NCBI RefSeq assembly: GCF_900182915.1
Contig: NZ_FXUG01000007.1
Coordinates: forward strand, 310,001-374,000
Length of the DNA stretch: 64,000 bases
Direction of reading: 5' to 3'
Source: Neorhodopirellula lusitana
GTDB taxonomy: Bacteria; Planctomycetota; Planctomycetia; Pirellulales; Pirellulaceae
Part shown: positions 56,903-64,000 of the stretch, piece after piece
How the letters are laid out: every line of letters begins with the position of its first letter
How positions within the stretch are numbered: the stretch's first letter is position 1
Notes under the pieces: generated by a model
Seen by the model: only the letters and a program-made list of their open reading frames with translations
The model's database searches: none
What the model was told of the DNA's origin: nothing
Made by a program: the position numbers and the translations under genes

Positions 56903-59175
56903 GGCGAGACAGTGTCCAACTTGAACCGCCTCCCCGGCTGATCCGCCCCTCACGTCGCGGGCCGTTGTATGTAAGTGCGTTGTTGGTTTTCACGATCGGC
57001 TTGATCATCGTGTTCAACACATCGCTGGCCCCGCATGTCGTCAAACCAGGACCACTGACGACACCCCATGCACAGATCCTGGAAGGCACCCTCACCCAAG
57101 ACCGCTGTTCCGCTTGCCACGCGAATGTATCAGCGAGCGGATGGTCAGCGATTCGTGATTCAGGACACGCGAACGAATCCCTAGCCAAACTCGACACGAT
57201 AGAAGACCCGACCGGCACCGCCCCCACGATGACCGATCGCTGCGTTGCCTGTCACCATCGCCGCATCGCGCCGTCGCTTGCCCGCTCGGCCCACAACCTT
57301 TCCAGTGATGACCGTCTGCGTTTAACGCAACGTCTGCATCGCACCGGCCCTGAATCAAACAACGTTCGCACCGTATCGACCGGTGTGAGTCAAACGACCA
57401 CACAACCAAGCAACTCAGCATCAGACTGGCTAAGTGCTTGGCGAATTCCCGACGCCGCTGTATCGCAAGACGACGTGGCATGCGCGGTCTGCCACCGTGA
57501 ACACCACGGCGCGATGGCCAACCTGAGTGACGTGACCGACCAACGTTGCCAAACCTGTCACACGCGCCAGTTCGGATCCTTCGCCACCTCACACCCACCT
57601 TTCGAAGACTACCCGCCACAGGCAACCCGCACGATCGCGTTCGACCACGCCAAACACGCCAACGTCCACTTCCCGAAAACGGCTGAATCACAAGACCAGC
57701 TTCAACACGCGAACTCGGACCACGCGACCTCGGACCACACATTTTCAGACCACGCCACCTTCGACTGTCGGTCTTGCCACGCTGTTGACATGACATCGCC
57801 GATCGCCCTCAGCGATCCGATCATCAGCACACTTCCCTTCGAAGTAGCCTGTGCATCCTGCCATGATGAAAGCCTCCAAGTACAGCTCGCGACCGGCCCG
57901 GCCTTGATTGCTTTGCCGACGCTACCACGCGAAGTCGCGATTGAAACCGACGGTTGGCCCGAAGACGCCACCGGTTCACCCGACGGCGAACTATCCGCTT
58001 GGATGCGTCTCTTGTTAGCCGGACAATCCCCTGAACTCGACCTGGAAGGAATGACGTTCATAGGACGAGTCGATTGGGATTCGCCCGCACGTCAACAGCA
58101 AGCCATCCAGATTGGAAACGCCATTCGCAAGCTAGCGATCGACCTGTCCACCGAGGGCCAAACCCACCTGAAACAACTGGCGATCCAAGCCGGTGCCGAT
58201 GAAGCCGCCGCATCCACCTTGGCTCGCTCCTTTCAACCCCAACTGCTCCGCGACGCTGTATCGAAATGGTTTGGCGACAACCCAGCCAAGCCGCTCGATC
58301 GCTTCAGCGAACGCGGAACGTCAACACCTAACCGCAACCCTGGAACGCCAGCGAAACTGGCGGCGTTCGGCGACGATGACCTGCTGACGGATTGGTCCCA
58401 AGAACCCGATCCGCTAGCACTGCCCACTCAAACAACCGACGACGTCCTGTTTAACAGCGGCAACGCAAACCAAGACTCAGCCGCCTGGAAGAGCGATCTT
58501 GAGCGTCGATTCGATGCTGCTCGCACGCAAACACTCGGCGGTTGGTACCGCGACGATCTCACCATGTCACTGCGATACCGGGGCACCGGGCACAGCGACG
58601 CGGTGATCCGAACCCTGATCGACATCTCCAGCCAACTCGGTGTCGATGTCAGCCAAGAAGCCTCGGTCGCTTCCTGCCAAGAGTGCCACCAATCCGGTCG
58701 CTGGAACGCTGCCCCCGCCGACACGCTACGGGATCGCTTGACCAAGTTCACCCACCGTCCGCACCTTGACGTTCAAGGGCTACAGAATTGCCAACATTGC
58801 CATCAACTTCTGGACGGTGAAGGCACCGGCGGCAATAACGACAGGCAAAATGATCCGAACTCGCCAAATCAAGCAAACACGGACGGAGCCTCCATCGCCT
58901 CTTTAATGTCAGCTCCCGTGATGCCAGCGACCGTGGTGCCAACCCCTATGATGCCAGAGACCGTGGTACCGGCGATCGATGCCCCGTTCGGAATCTTCGA
59001 TCGCGTGCTGTCCAAGCCAGAACCTTTGGCGGCAACCGACAGCGACTTCCGCACCAGCGACTTCAAGCCGATCACCAAACAGAACTGCGCCGCCTGCCAC
59101 ACGTCATCCGCCGCTGGCGACCGCTGCACCACCTGCCACCGCTACCACGTCGGTGATCCCGAACAGCTTCCCTGA
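56899..59175 (+). CDS. Membrane-anchored decaheme c-type cytochrome
   Basis: A 758-residue cytochrome with ten CxxCH heme-binding motifs: CSACH (70), CVACH (115), CAVCH (195), CQTCH (217), CRSCH (290), CASCH (318), CQECH (593), CQHCH (631), CAACH (730) and CTTCH (743). One membrane helix (YVSALLVFTIGLIIVFN) near residues 24-40 anchors it with the hemes outside the cytoplasm. A ~270-residue segment without hemes (323-592) separates two groups. A His/Asp/Ser repeat (near 270-288) and a Pro/Val/Met repeat (about residues 673-695) look like expandable linkers. It starts at an ATGA overlap. The role is electron transfer outside the inner membrane; the donor is probably the preceding cytochrome b. 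Confidence 0.9.
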   Translation: MRRDSVQLEPPPRLIRPSRRGPLYVSALLVFTIGLIIVFNTSLAPHVVKPGPLTTPHAQILEGTLTQDRCSACHANVSASGWSAIRDSGHANESLAKLDTIEDPTGTAPTMTDRCVACHHRRIAPSLARSAHNLSSDDRLRLTQRLHRTGPESNNVRTVSTGVSQTTTQPSNSASDWLSAWRIPDAAVSQDDVACAVCHREHHGAMANLSDVTDQRCQTCHTRQFGSFATSHPPFEDYPPQATRTIAFDHAKHANVHFPKTAESQDQLQHANSDHATSDHTFSDHATFDCRSCHAVDMTSPIALSDPIISTLPFEVACASCHDESLQVQLATGPALIALPTLPREVAIETDGWPEDATGSPDGELSAWMRLLLAGQSPELDLEGMTFIGRVDWDSPARQQQAIQIGNAIRKLAIDLSTEGQTHLKQLAIQAGADEAAASTLARSFQPQLLRDAVSKWFGDNPAKPLDRFSERGTSTPNRNPGTPAKLAAFGDDDLLTDWSQEPDPLALPTQTTDDVLFNSGNANQDSAAWKSDLERRFDAARTQTLGGWYRDDLTMSLRYRGTGHSDAVIRTLIDISSQLGVDVSQEASVASCQECHQSGRWNAAPADTLRDRLTKFTHRPHLDVQGLQNCQHCHQLLDGEGTGGNNDRQNDPNSPNQANTDGASIASLMSAPVMPATVVPTPMMPETVVPAIDAPFGIFDRVLSKPEPLAATDSDFRTSDFKPITKQNCAACHTSSAAGDRCTTCHRYHVGDPEQLP

Positions 59176-59340
59176 TACAGCAGCCTCAACTTCCACATGA
59201 ACGCACGCGGCTAACCGTGATCGCCGCAGTCCGTCGCAACGGATTCGGTATCGCGTTTTGTCGCTGCAACATGCTATCAAACCAACTCATGCGCATTCAT
59301 TTGTAATGCGTCCCTTCATCGTCGATACAGGAACGCCCTC

Positions 59341-59805
59341 ATGTCGTCCGTAAGCCAGACGTCCAGCACTGCCGCTGCCACCAATTTCTCGTCGGCTGAA
59401 TTGTCAGGCCAACTATCAACGACCGGCACCAACGACGGCTACAACTCGCTTGGCACGGATGACTTCCTCGCGTTGCTAGTCCAGGAATTGCAAAACCAAG
59501 ACCCGTTGAACCCGATGGACAACGCTGACATGGTTGCCCAGATCGGCCAAATCCGAGAAATCGGTGCAACGGACGAACTGACCGGAACGTTGAACAGCCT
59601 TTCCAACAACCAACAACTCGTTACGGCGAGCGGTTTGATCGGCAAAAACGTCCAAGGGCTCGCTGACGACCAATCCAACGTCGATGGAATCGTCGATCGG
59701 GTCACAGTTGAAACGAATGGCGAAAATGATGTCCGTTCAGTCAAAGTTCACGTAGGTGGGAAGACGATGAATGTAGAGAACATCCGTGAAATTCAGACTG
59801 AGTAA
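59341..59805 (+). CDS. flgD: Flagellar hook capping protein FlgD
   Basis: A 154-residue scaffold that caps the growing hook while FlgE is assembled. The FlgD signature is clear: LGTDDFLALLVQELQNQDPL, then NADMVAQIGQIREI. The length is short but includes the N-terminal capping region; the C-terminal Tudor/FN3-like part is abbreviated (VDGIVDRVTVETNGENDVRS). A ribosome binding site with AGGAA lies upstream of the ATG. flgE follows 86 bp downstream, the usual partner. Confidence 0.93.
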   Translation: MSSVSQTSSTAAATNFSSAELSGQLSTTGTNDGYNSLGTDDFLALLVQELQNQDPLNPMDNADMVAQIGQIREIGATDELTGTLNSLSNNQQLVTASGLIGKNVQGLADDQSNVDGIVDRVTVETNGENDVRSVKVHVGGKTMNVENIREIQTE

Positions 59806-59891
59806 ACATTGCCGGTTAGGCAATGCCCGGCATCGCCCTACTCAGCTGATTGGATTTCCCCCCGATCCACTGAATACTAGGAACGACGCAA

Positions 59892-62330
59892 ATGGGTTTG
59901 CAATCCGCTCTTACGACCGCACTGACAGGACTGTCAGCGGCCGAAACGCAAATCGACGTCATCGGTAACAACCTGGCCAACTCCCAAACGGTTGGCTTTA
60001 AATCGTCCGACGTGGTGTTTGCAACACAGTTCCTGCAAACACTCTCGCTCGGTTCGAGCCCATCGGACAACAACGGGGGCACCAACCCTCGGCAAATCGG
60101 CCTGGGGGTTCAGGTGGCTGAGATCGCGGCCAACCACAACCAGGGCACGATTGAAATCAGCAGCTCCAGCAGTGACTTGGCCATCCAAGGGGACGGCTTC
60201 TTCCAGGTCGAAGCCAACAACGGCGAAACGCTGTACACGCGGAACGGTATCTTCAAGCTTAACAGTGCCGCCGAACTGGTGAACGCGACCGGCCAACGCC
60301 TGCTCGGTTACGGTGTTGACGACAGCTTCAATGTCCAGTCATCACAACTAACACCGCTCACCATTCCGCTGGGAACCAAGACCGTTGCGAAAGCAACCGA
60401 GAACGTTTCCTTCGAAGGCACGCTGACACCCGAAGGCGAAGTCGCGTCCGCAGCCCAGGTCATCGAGAGCTTGCAACTGGGCGACAACGAAGTGCCGCGA
60501 CCCGACGCAACAGGCGTGTCCATTGTCTCGTCACCCCAATCCGACGTCACCGGAACCACCGTTACCGTTGGCAGCGCCGGAACGTTAAGCGCGGGTGCGT
60601 ACGAATACCGCGTCGCCCTGGTCGACACCAGCGGAAATGAAGCCCCGGTATCCAACGACATCTCCGCCTCGGTCGGCCCCAACGGATCCGTCACGCTGGA
60701 CAACTTGCCGATCGACTCCACCGGCGGTGACTACCCCACACTCAACATCTATCGTACCAACCCAGGCGGTTCCGACTACTTCCTGCTGGACTCCGCCGCA
60801 TCGGGCGGTTCCTACGTCGACACTGGCGCGGTCGCCCTTTCGTCGACCGAAATGAACGACGAGAACCTGACCGGTAACTACACCTACATGATCACCTACT
60901 ACAGTTCAGGTGATCCAGAAAGCCGCCCCAGCGAATTCATCGGCCCCAAGAGTGTTGTCGACGGACGCATCACGCTGGACGACTTCCCCACCCCGCCGAC
61001 TCCCGGTCCCGGCGATAGCTTCCCCGCCTACGACGAAATTCGAATCTATCGAAACCTTGCCGGCGATCAAAACAACTTCTACTTGGTCGACACCATCTCC
61101 CCGGGCGAGACCTACACCGATTCACGCTCCGATGCTGAAATCGCCGACCTGACCGACACGTCCAACCAACTGCTGGACATGGACGGACCTTCGGTCAACA
61201 GCAATACCTTGTTAACCAGCGTTCTGCGACGCGACGGCCTGACCTACGAAAACATCTTCAAGGAAGGCACGCTTTCCTATACCGGGACCAAGGGCGACCG
61301 AACCCTGGGAACCAAAGAACTCGAAATCACCGAAACATCAACCGTTCAAGACCTCTTGGACTTCATCTCGGACGCTTCCGGGATCCAAACGTTCCAGGTC
61401 GATTCGACCAACCCCATCCCAGATTCCGAAAACAACATCGCCGGCGAAACCGCCGACTTGAAACCCGGTGCCTACATCGTCGACGGCAAGATCCGCATCG
61501 TGTCCAACAATGGTGAAGACAACGCCGTGGATATCGACTTGGCATCCTTCCGACTGGAAGACGAAGCCGGCGGGATCACGACCCCCAACCTCGCCTTCGG
61601 TACCAAACAAGAAGCCGTCGGCCAAAGTGCGGCGACTGACTTTGTCGTTTACGACTCACTCGGTGTGCCCATCAACGTACGCGTCACCGCGACGCTGGAA
61701 AGTCGCTCGGATGAAGCCACCATCTATCGCTGGTACGCCGATAGCCCTGACAACTCCGTGCCCGGCAACGAAGACATCGCCGTCGGCACCGGCCTGATTC
61801 AGTTCGACGGCAACGGTAACTTTGTCACGTCAACCAACGACACCATTTCGATCAACCGACTCGGCGTTCCCAGTGTCACGCCGATGCAGTTCGACATGGA
61901 CTTCTCACTGGTATCCGGTCTGGCTACCGAAGAAGCCAGCTTGGCCGCAACGCAGCAAGACGGTAGTGAGCCTGGCGTTCTGAACAGTTTCATCGTCGGC
62001 GAAGACGGAACGATCCGCGGTGTGTTCAGCAACGGTATCTCTCGCGACCTCGGACAGTTGCAGCTTGCTCGATTTGCCAACCCCGAAGGCCTCGAAGCTC
62101 GCGGTTTGAATCTGTATGCCGAAGGCGTCAACACCGGCCTTCCCGTCACCGGCCAGCCTGGTGAAAACGGAATCGGTACCGTCATCGGTGGTGCTTTGGA
62201 ACTGTCCAACACCGACATCGGTAGCGACTTGGTGGAACTGGTCCTGGCCAGTACCCAGTACCGAGGAAACAGCCGGGTGATCACGACCGCCCAGCAATTG
62301 ATCGACGAGTTGCTCAACCTAAGTCGATAA
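59892..62330 (+). CDS. flgE: Flagellar hook protein FlgE with a repeated insertion
   Basis: An 812-residue hook protein, about twice the usual 400. The N-terminus has the rod-hook signature ALTTALTGLSAAETQIDVIG and NNLANSQTVGFKSSDV; the C-terminus has GNSRVITTAQQLIDELLNLSR. Between about residues 216 and 425 lie two similar ~100-residue beta-sandwich-like repeats, each with a YEYRVALVDTSGNEAPVS- or YTYMITYYSSGDPESRPS-type strand and a later NIYRT or RIYRN strand, like fibronectin III domains. AGGAA lies nine bases before the ATG. Longer, decorated hook proteins occur in other bacteria, where inserts project from the hook surface. Confidence 0.93.
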   Translation: MGLQSALTTALTGLSAAETQIDVIGNNLANSQTVGFKSSDVVFATQFLQTLSLGSSPSDNNGGTNPRQIGLGVQVAEIAANHNQGTIEISSSSSDLAIQGDGFFQVEANNGETLYTRNGIFKLNSAAELVNATGQRLLGYGVDDSFNVQSSQLTPLTIPLGTKTVAKATENVSFEGTLTPEGEVASAAQVIESLQLGDNEVPRPDATGVSIVSSPQSDVTGTTVTVGSAGTLSAGAYEYRVALVDTSGNEAPVSNDISASVGPNGSVTLDNLPIDSTGGDYPTLNIYRTNPGGSDYFLLDSAASGGSYVDTGAVALSSTEMNDENLTGNYTYMITYYSSGDPESRPSEFIGPKSVVDGRITLDDFPTPPTPGPGDSFPAYDEIRIYRNLAGDQNNFYLVDTISPGETYTDSRSDAEIADLTDTSNQLLDMDGPSVNSNTLLTSVLRRDGLTYENIFKEGTLSYTGTKGDRTLGTKELEITETSTVQDLLDFISDASGIQTFQVDSTNPIPDSENNIAGETADLKPGAYIVDGKIRIVSNNGEDNAVDIDLASFRLEDEAGGITTPNLAFGTKQEAVGQSAATDFVVYDSLGVPINVRVTATLESRSDEATIYRWYADSPDNSVPGNEDIAVGTGLIQFDGNGNFVTSTNDTISINRLGVPSVTPMQFDMDFSLVSGLATEEASLAATQQDGSEPGVLNSFIVGEDGTIRGVFSNGISRDLGQLQLARFANPEGLEARGLNLYAEGVNTGLPVTGQPGENGIGTVIGGALELSNTDIGSDLVELVLASTQYRGNSRVITTAQQLIDELLNLSR

Positions 62331-62429
62331 CGGGCGGGTAAAACACGGCGAAGTGCATTAAGCTATTCGGCCCGTCAGCGAACCTATTGCTGGCCGGCTT
62401 TCTTCGCTTTCACTACTGCTGAATCCCAC

Positions 62430-63578
62430 GTGCCATCCTCCAGCTCGCCATCGCCCGACTCCGTACCCGCGGCGCGCTCGCCTGAAACAACGGGCGAGCT
62501 TCCCAATGCAGTTGGCGATTCTGCACATGGCAGTGCGGCACTGGGGAGTACATCAAGTGATGGCACAGCACGTGGGGACACTGCACGTGGGGACACAACT
62601 CGTGGGGACATTGGGCGTCCGATCGCCTGGATGGCATTGGTCGGATTCTCTTTAGCCGCCTTCATGCTGCTCGTCCCACTGCCACTGAAGAGCCGTATCG
62701 GCTCGGCAATCGGCGACCTCGCCCACGCTCCCATGTTCGGCGGGATCTTCATCGCGATCTTGCTTTTGTGGCATCGCGTTTCACCGTTGGATCAGTTTGG
62801 GCGAGCCTGGCTCGGGCGTATTGCCCTGGTCACACTTTGCGTTTTCATTCTCGGCATTCTGGTCGAGTTGGCGCAAACGTTGACCGGACGCAAAGCAGCC
62901 TCTCACGACGTCGTCGCCAACGGCCTCGGGATCCTTGCCGCCGGCATGCTCTGCATTGCGGTACTGAACTACCGCTATCAACCCCGACGAATTTGGCTCA
63001 GCGGACTCGCCGCGTTATTGGCAATCGGCCTGGTCGGGATAGCTCTGACTAGACCCGTCCGAATCATTTGGGACGTCTTGTCCGTGCACCGCGCATACCC
63101 GTCAATCAGTTCCTTTGAACGAGACTGGGAAATGACCCGCTGGCACTTCGATGATTGCGGTGGCCAGATCGTTTCAACACATGCGACCGATGGATCTCAC
63201 GCCATGCGATGGTCCGTCAGGGCGACCGAACACCCCGCCGCGACTCTAGTGGAAACGGTCACCGATTGGTCAGATGCCCAGTCATTCGAAGTCGACGTCA
63301 CGCTGGCCCCCACCTACCCCGGCATCGGCGGACTTTACGTCAAAGTGATCGACCACGACCACGCCGATTATCACGAAGACGTTTGCCGCAAACAGTTCCT
63401 GTTAACACCCGGCAAGACCCAGCACTTGGTGATTTCTCGTGAAGAGATCATCAATGGACCGGACACGCGAAAGCTGGATCTCAGCAATGTCAAATTAGTC
63501 AGCCTGATGCTGTACCGCCCCGAGGTTCCGACCTGGATCGACGTCGACAACCTGCGCGTCACAACAGACCAGCGATAG
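62430..63578 (+). CDS. VanZ-like membrane protein with C-terminal beta domain
   Basis: A 382-residue protein. The N-terminal ~65 residues are polar and include short in-frame repeats (ARGDTARGDTTRGD, encoded at about 62567-62613). Four hydrophobic segments follow, with the VanZ-type motif VELAQTLTGRKAASHDVVAN (conserved Glu, Arg/Lys and Asp). The C-terminal ~150 residues lie outside the membrane core and look like a carbohydrate-binding or CIA30-like beta sandwich (SFEVDVTLAPTYPGIGGLYV). The start is GTG at 62430. VanZ-family function is poorly known; envelope or antibiotic-tolerance roles are reported for the founding member only. Confidence 0.78.
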   Translation: MPSSSSPSPDSVPAARSPETTGELPNAVGDSAHGSAALGSTSSDGTARGDTARGDTTRGDIGRPIAWMALVGFSLAAFMLLVPLPLKSRIGSAIGDLAHAPMFGGIFIAILLLWHRVSPLDQFGRAWLGRIALVTLCVFILGILVELAQTLTGRKAASHDVVANGLGILAAGMLCIAVLNYRYQPRRIWLSGLAALLAIGLVGIALTRPVRIIWDVLSVHRAYPSISSFERDWEMTRWHFDDCGGQIVSTHATDGSHAMRWSVRATEHPAATLVETVTDWSDAQSFEVDVTLAPTYPGIGGLYVKVIDHDHADYHEDVCRKQFLLTPGKTQHLVISREEIINGPDTRKLDLSNVKLVSLMLYRPEVPTWIDVDNLRVTTDQR

Positions 63579-63890
63579 CGGCTCGGGAGTCAGCCGCGTT
63601 GCCAAACGCAAACCCGTCCCGGCCGCCACCACCGCCAAACCATCCCAATCACACTCGGTACGGCGCCACCGGTCCACAGACATCTCCCCGCTCCCCCCCC
63701 GCTCCCCCCCGCCTAATCCCTGCCTACTCCCTTCCCAAGCCCGGTTCAACTTAGGGGGTGCATCTCGGTCGTAGGACTGATAACAGTGAGCGAATTTGGG
63801 GCCCAGCGGACGGCAGTTTGCCAGAAATTACCGGCAGCGGTACACTCCCGCCATGATTCAATCAGTCGCCCATAGAATGAGAACGGACGT
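63579..63890. other. Intergenic stretch with C-runs
   Basis: 312 bp between the VanZ-like gene and the last gene. Two C-runs of about eight and seven bases (near 63691-63709) occur in gctcccccccc-type repeats. No gene, hairpin or clear promoter was recognised. Confidence 0.5.
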
Positions 63891-64000
63891 ATGAGTTTTG
63901 GTTCCGACGTGGAAACCCCTTACGAGACCATGAGGGGGCGTGAATTTCCCGCAATTCGCCAATTCACCATTTTTCTGGAGAATCGCGTCGGTCAACTGCT
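63891..64000 (+). CDS. ACT-domain protein, start only (cut by window edge)
   Basis: The ATG at 63891 opens a frame that continues to the end of the window. After about 20 polar residues it reads IRQFTIFLENRVGQLL, which matches the first strand and helix of an ACT domain as in acetolactate synthase small subunits and free-standing ACT proteins (form: QxxVFLENxxGrL). An amino-acid-sensing role is likely. Only 36 codons are visible, so the rest of the protein and its exact family are unknown. Confidence 0.7.
   Translation, partial: MSFGSDVETPYETMRGREFPAIRQFTIFLENRVGQL

Noticed and set aside
1-64000. tRNA or rRNA genes.
   Set aside because: No T-loop or other diagnostic motif in a plausible cloverleaf was found by reading; a covariance-model search would be decisive.

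Overview
The window looks like chromosomal DNA of a planctomycete close to Rhodopirellula. The evidence is the mix of gene families: formylglycine-type sulfatases with signal peptides, a DUF1559 pilin-like protein followed by a small lipoprotein, several Hanks-type Ser/Thr kinases with unusual output modules, an ECF-like sigma factor beside a kinase, a ThuA-domain secreted protein, a membrane protein starting with an NPYQPP-type segment, a giant signal peptidase I, a fused SecDF, and flagellar genes scattered singly or in pairs. Shine-Dalgarno sequences are mostly weak and many starts are GTG or TTG. No rRNA, tRNA, CRISPR array or prophage was recognised. Genus placement is inference from gene content, not from a marker gene.

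Layout. 1-9450 is mostly minus strand: a truncated sulfatase, lipoprotein, DUF1559 protein, kinase plus ECF sigma factor, and a second kinase overlapping larE. 9607-18770 is plus strand: lepB, an LptB-like ABC ATPase, a short-chain dehydrogenase, a second sulfatase, an S41 protease and a membrane protein. 18933-21068 is a large one-pass membrane protein of unknown function. 21380-25341 is the export pair yajC-secDF, ending in a clear terminator. 25880-31816 carries a ThuA protein, a secreted CxxC protein, dnaA and dnaB. 31973-35962 (minus) has a kinase fused to a receiver domain, an AcpH-like protein and a cysteine desulfurase. 36421-42534 has odhB, a radical SAM protein, a Rieske protein, a membrane protein and fliG. 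42998-47247 is a tight four-gene cluster: ferredoxin-like protein, HAD hydrolase, degenerate MnmE-like GTPase and THUMP-like methyltransferase. 47410-49763 has an HD phosphohydrolase and a zinc-ribbon membrane protein. 49946-51452 is a RAYT-like transposase followed by a cluster of REP-like hairpins. 51616-53970 is a kinase with a Cache-like sensor region. 54066-59175 is a three-gene redox operon. 59341-62330 is flgD-flgE; then come a VanZ-like protein and the first 110 bases of an ACT-domain gene.

The most notable system is 54066-59175: a protein with two cyclic-nucleotide-binding-like domains fused to a four-cluster [4Fe-4S] ferredoxin, a five-helix membrane protein with two H-x13-H pairs suited to two b hemes, and a membrane-anchored cytochrome with ten CxxCH motifs. 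The genes are joined by two 4-bp ATGA overlaps. By composition it resembles membrane redox complexes of the Hmc/Qrc type, with a ligand-sensing module added to the iron-sulfur subunit.

Intergenic DNA is unusually structured. It holds short tandem arrays with 16-17 bp periods at six separate places, two copies of one imperfect palindromic element (18796 and 25529), a 16-bp perfect stem between the DUF1559 and lipoprotein genes, and a large inverted repeat upstream of dnaA.
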